Made by a program: the position numbers and the translations under genes. From positions 1-33,109 of the forward strand of contig CAVDHB010000025.1 in the NCBI GenBank assembly GCA_963608705.1: 33,109 bases of DNA. The letters run 5' to 3'. Below are positions 31,973 through 33,109 of the stretch, piece by piece. Each line of letters opens with the position of its first letter. Positions within the stretch are counted from its first letter, which is position 1. This DNA is from CAVDHB01 sp963608705. Lineage in GTDB: Bacteria; Bacteroidota; Bacteroidia; Bacteroidales; Bacteroidaceae. Below the pieces are notes generated by a model. That model was not told the origin of the DNA. It saw nothing but the letters and a program-made list of their open reading frames with translations, and searched no databases.

Positions 31973-32876
31973 GAAAGATTTGGAGATACCTGAAGAAACA
32001 ATTGTTTCAGATGGTTCTGGATCAATAGAACTTTTTGAAAAGAAATCTTCTCCCTTTAAATGGAACAATGAAGAATTCACAGACGGTCGTGATCCTTCGT
32101 ACATAATAGGCATCAAGGAAGGGTCTCATTCTTATGCCTTGTCAGCCATCCGGACTAAAGACCTAAGACAGTTCGTGGGTGTCTATGATTCCATTCAACA
32201 ACGTGTTGTTTTGAACGATTCCTCCCAGATTATTACTCCGTCCTATACAGAACCTTATTATGATAAGGTTCTCAAATACAATCTTATACAAGCTCGTTTC
32301 ACTAGTAAACTATATTATGTTCGACTTGACAATAAAGATTTTGTCGTCACTGTCCCCCTATCTTATAAAGAATCAGAAGGGGATAAAGAAACAAGCAAAA
32401 CATTAATTTACATCTATAATGGAAAGGCTGTTATAAGCAAACTCATAGAGGGAGACGGATACGTGACTCCATGGTATAAGAATTCATTTATTATTTATCA
32501 AAATTATGGTAAAGGAGGATTTATTTATGATACCAACGGAAAAGAGATTCTGAAATTTGAGGACGGAAACAACCATCTTAATTCTGAGAAGGTCTATCCA
32601 TTGTCATACACCAAGTATCTCACAATAGAGGTTAATCAAAACTCTATAAGTATAGAAACATATGATATAAATGATGAATCTCACACTTCTCTCATTGGTT
32701 ATCCAAGAATCGAATATCCAGACCCCGTATTATCTGATGCCCGAATCAGTTATACACTGAAAAGTCAAGACAAGAACCTCTGGCACTTCAGCATCCACAT
32801 CCTCAACCGAGATGGTTCCACGAAGGACTATACGCTAACTGTAGACGTAAATACGGGGGATTGTAAGCTACAATAA
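31947..32876 (+). CDS. Putative lipoprotein, frame controlled by an 11-bp repeat
   Basis: 309 residues if the GTG at 31947 is used, but that start leaves only seven residues before Cys8, too few for a signal peptide. A better start, the ATG at 31928, is out of frame: it encodes 14 residues (MKSLLSCVSLVSLL) and hits TGA inside the third 11-bp repeat. With one more repeat unit the ATG would join the frame and give MKSLLSCVSLVSLLCLSC followed by EKDLEIPEE, a convincing lipoprotein signal with lipobox CLSC. The gene is therefore either switched off here or miscounted. The mature part is beta-rich with repeated strands, perhaps a propeller, and I do not recognise the family. It is clearly more AT-rich than its neighbours, suggesting transfer. 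A terminator follows at 32881. Confidence 0.75.
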   Translation: MSLLCLSCEKDLEIPEETIVSDGSGSIELFEKKSSPFKWNNEEFTDGRDPSYIIGIKEGSHSYALSAIRTKDLRQFVGVYDSIQQRVVLNDSSQIITPSYTEPYYDKVLKYNLIQARFTSKLYYVRLDNKDFVVTVPLSYKESEGDKETSKTLIYIYNGKAVISKLIEGDGYVTPWYKNSFIIYQNYGKGGFIYDTNGKEILKFEDGNNHLNSEKVYPLSYTKYLTIEVNQNSISIETYDINDESHTSLIGYPRIEYPDPVLSDARISYTLKSQDKNLWHFSIHILNRDGSTKDYTLTVDVNTGDCKLQ

Positions 32877-32880
32877 CAAA

Positions 32881-32918
32881 GAGAATGATATGTGGAAAAA
32901 TCCACGTATCATTCTTTG
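32881..32918 (+). terminator. Terminator of the lipoprotein gene
   Basis: GAATGATATGTGGA (32883-32896) pairs with TCCACGTATCATTC (32901-32914) across one G-T-type mismatch, loop AAAA, then TTTGTT. It begins 4 bp past the stop codon. Confidence 0.8.
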
Positions 32919-33020
32919 TTCATCAGAGATTGGAGTGACAGACTTTATGAGTAATCTTTTCCACAACGGAATGTATAGCCAATCGCACAGACTCAAAAAT
33001 TAGTCCACGGATAGTCATGT

Positions 33021-33052
33021 GGCTGTGTCAAAATATGCACGGCCTCTTTTTT
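33021..33052 (+). terminator. Second plus-strand terminator
   Basis: GGCTGTG (33021-33027) pairs with CACGGCC (33038-33044), one T-G pair, followed by TCTTTTTT. The stem resembles the one at 12-53. The 100 bp before it (32919-33020) hold no gene I can see. Confidence 0.65.
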
Positions 33053-33075
33053 GTAATATTCAGAAAAACATAAAA

Positions 33076-33107
33076 CAAAGCCCTGACTTTCGCAAGCCGG
33101 GGCTTTG
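33076..33107 (-). terminator. Terminator of a minus-strand gene beyond the window
   Basis: CAAAGCCC (33076-33083) pairs with GGGCTTTG (33100-33107). Read on the minus strand it is followed by TTTTATGTTTTTC, so it probably ends a gene lying to the right of the window. Confidence 0.65.
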
Positions 33108-33109
33108 CC

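Overview
The window looks like a chromosomal segment of a member of the Bacteroidales, most likely Bacteroides or Phocaeicola. The main evidence is a set of -7 boxes close to TAnnTTTG, several of them 19-20 bp downstream of a TTG/TTTG -33 box, in front of most transcription units. Supporting signs are the MurF-Alr fusion, the GSCFA and NigD-like lipoprotein families, a GH35 beta-galactosidase with an exported N-terminus, and weak or absent Shine-Dalgarno sequences. Most of the window is housekeeping or metabolic. No integron, prophage, CRISPR array or intact insertion sequence is visible.

Layout, left to right. 1-4700 (minus strand): a GSCFA-domain gene overlaps a fused murF-alr gene for cell-wall synthesis. 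Downstream lies a NigD-like lipoprotein gene whose promoter is embedded in the murF-alr terminator. 4640-9077 (plus): a very long TamB/DUF490 gene for envelope protein or lipid transport, whose real start codon is uncertain. 9207-11087 (plus): a Zn/Cd/Pb-type P1B ATPase. 11088-11864: a non-coding repeat region with two copies of a hairpin-bearing dispersed element and a 23-bp tandem array. 11865-12627 (minus): a lipoprotein gene and a small overlapping downstream gene. 12951-20563 (plus): gltB-gltD-asnB, an operon for assimilating nitrogen into glutamate and asparagine. 20730-22405 (minus): pyrK-pyrD, the class 1B dihydroorotate dehydrogenase. 22539-24890 (minus): a GH35 beta-galactosidase. 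25037-26953 (minus): a tight operon of a DUF2520 Rossmann protein, kdsC and maf. 26954-27392 holds a third copy of the dispersed element, followed by crcB (plus) converging on an XRE regulator (minus).

28380-29120 is an AT-rich stretch without protein genes. Its right half carries a promoter, a long rod-like RNA fold and a strong bidirectional terminator, so it probably encodes a structured small RNA that may be 6S-like. 29121-30919 (minus) is amn-holA. 30952-31422 (plus) is an orphan HsdR-N-type nuclease-fold protein transcribed divergently from amn. 31485-31904 holds four identical tandem tRNA-Val(CAC) genes at an exact 115-bp period. Directly after them is an AT-rich lipoprotein gene whose signal-peptide region contains three tandem 11-bp repeats. 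At three copies the ATG frame is broken; at four copies it would encode a normal lipoprotein signal. This is the best candidate in the window for an undescribed phase-variable switch.

All calls come from reading the sequence. No database search or folding program was run, so family names for weakly conserved proteins and the RNA identity are provisional.
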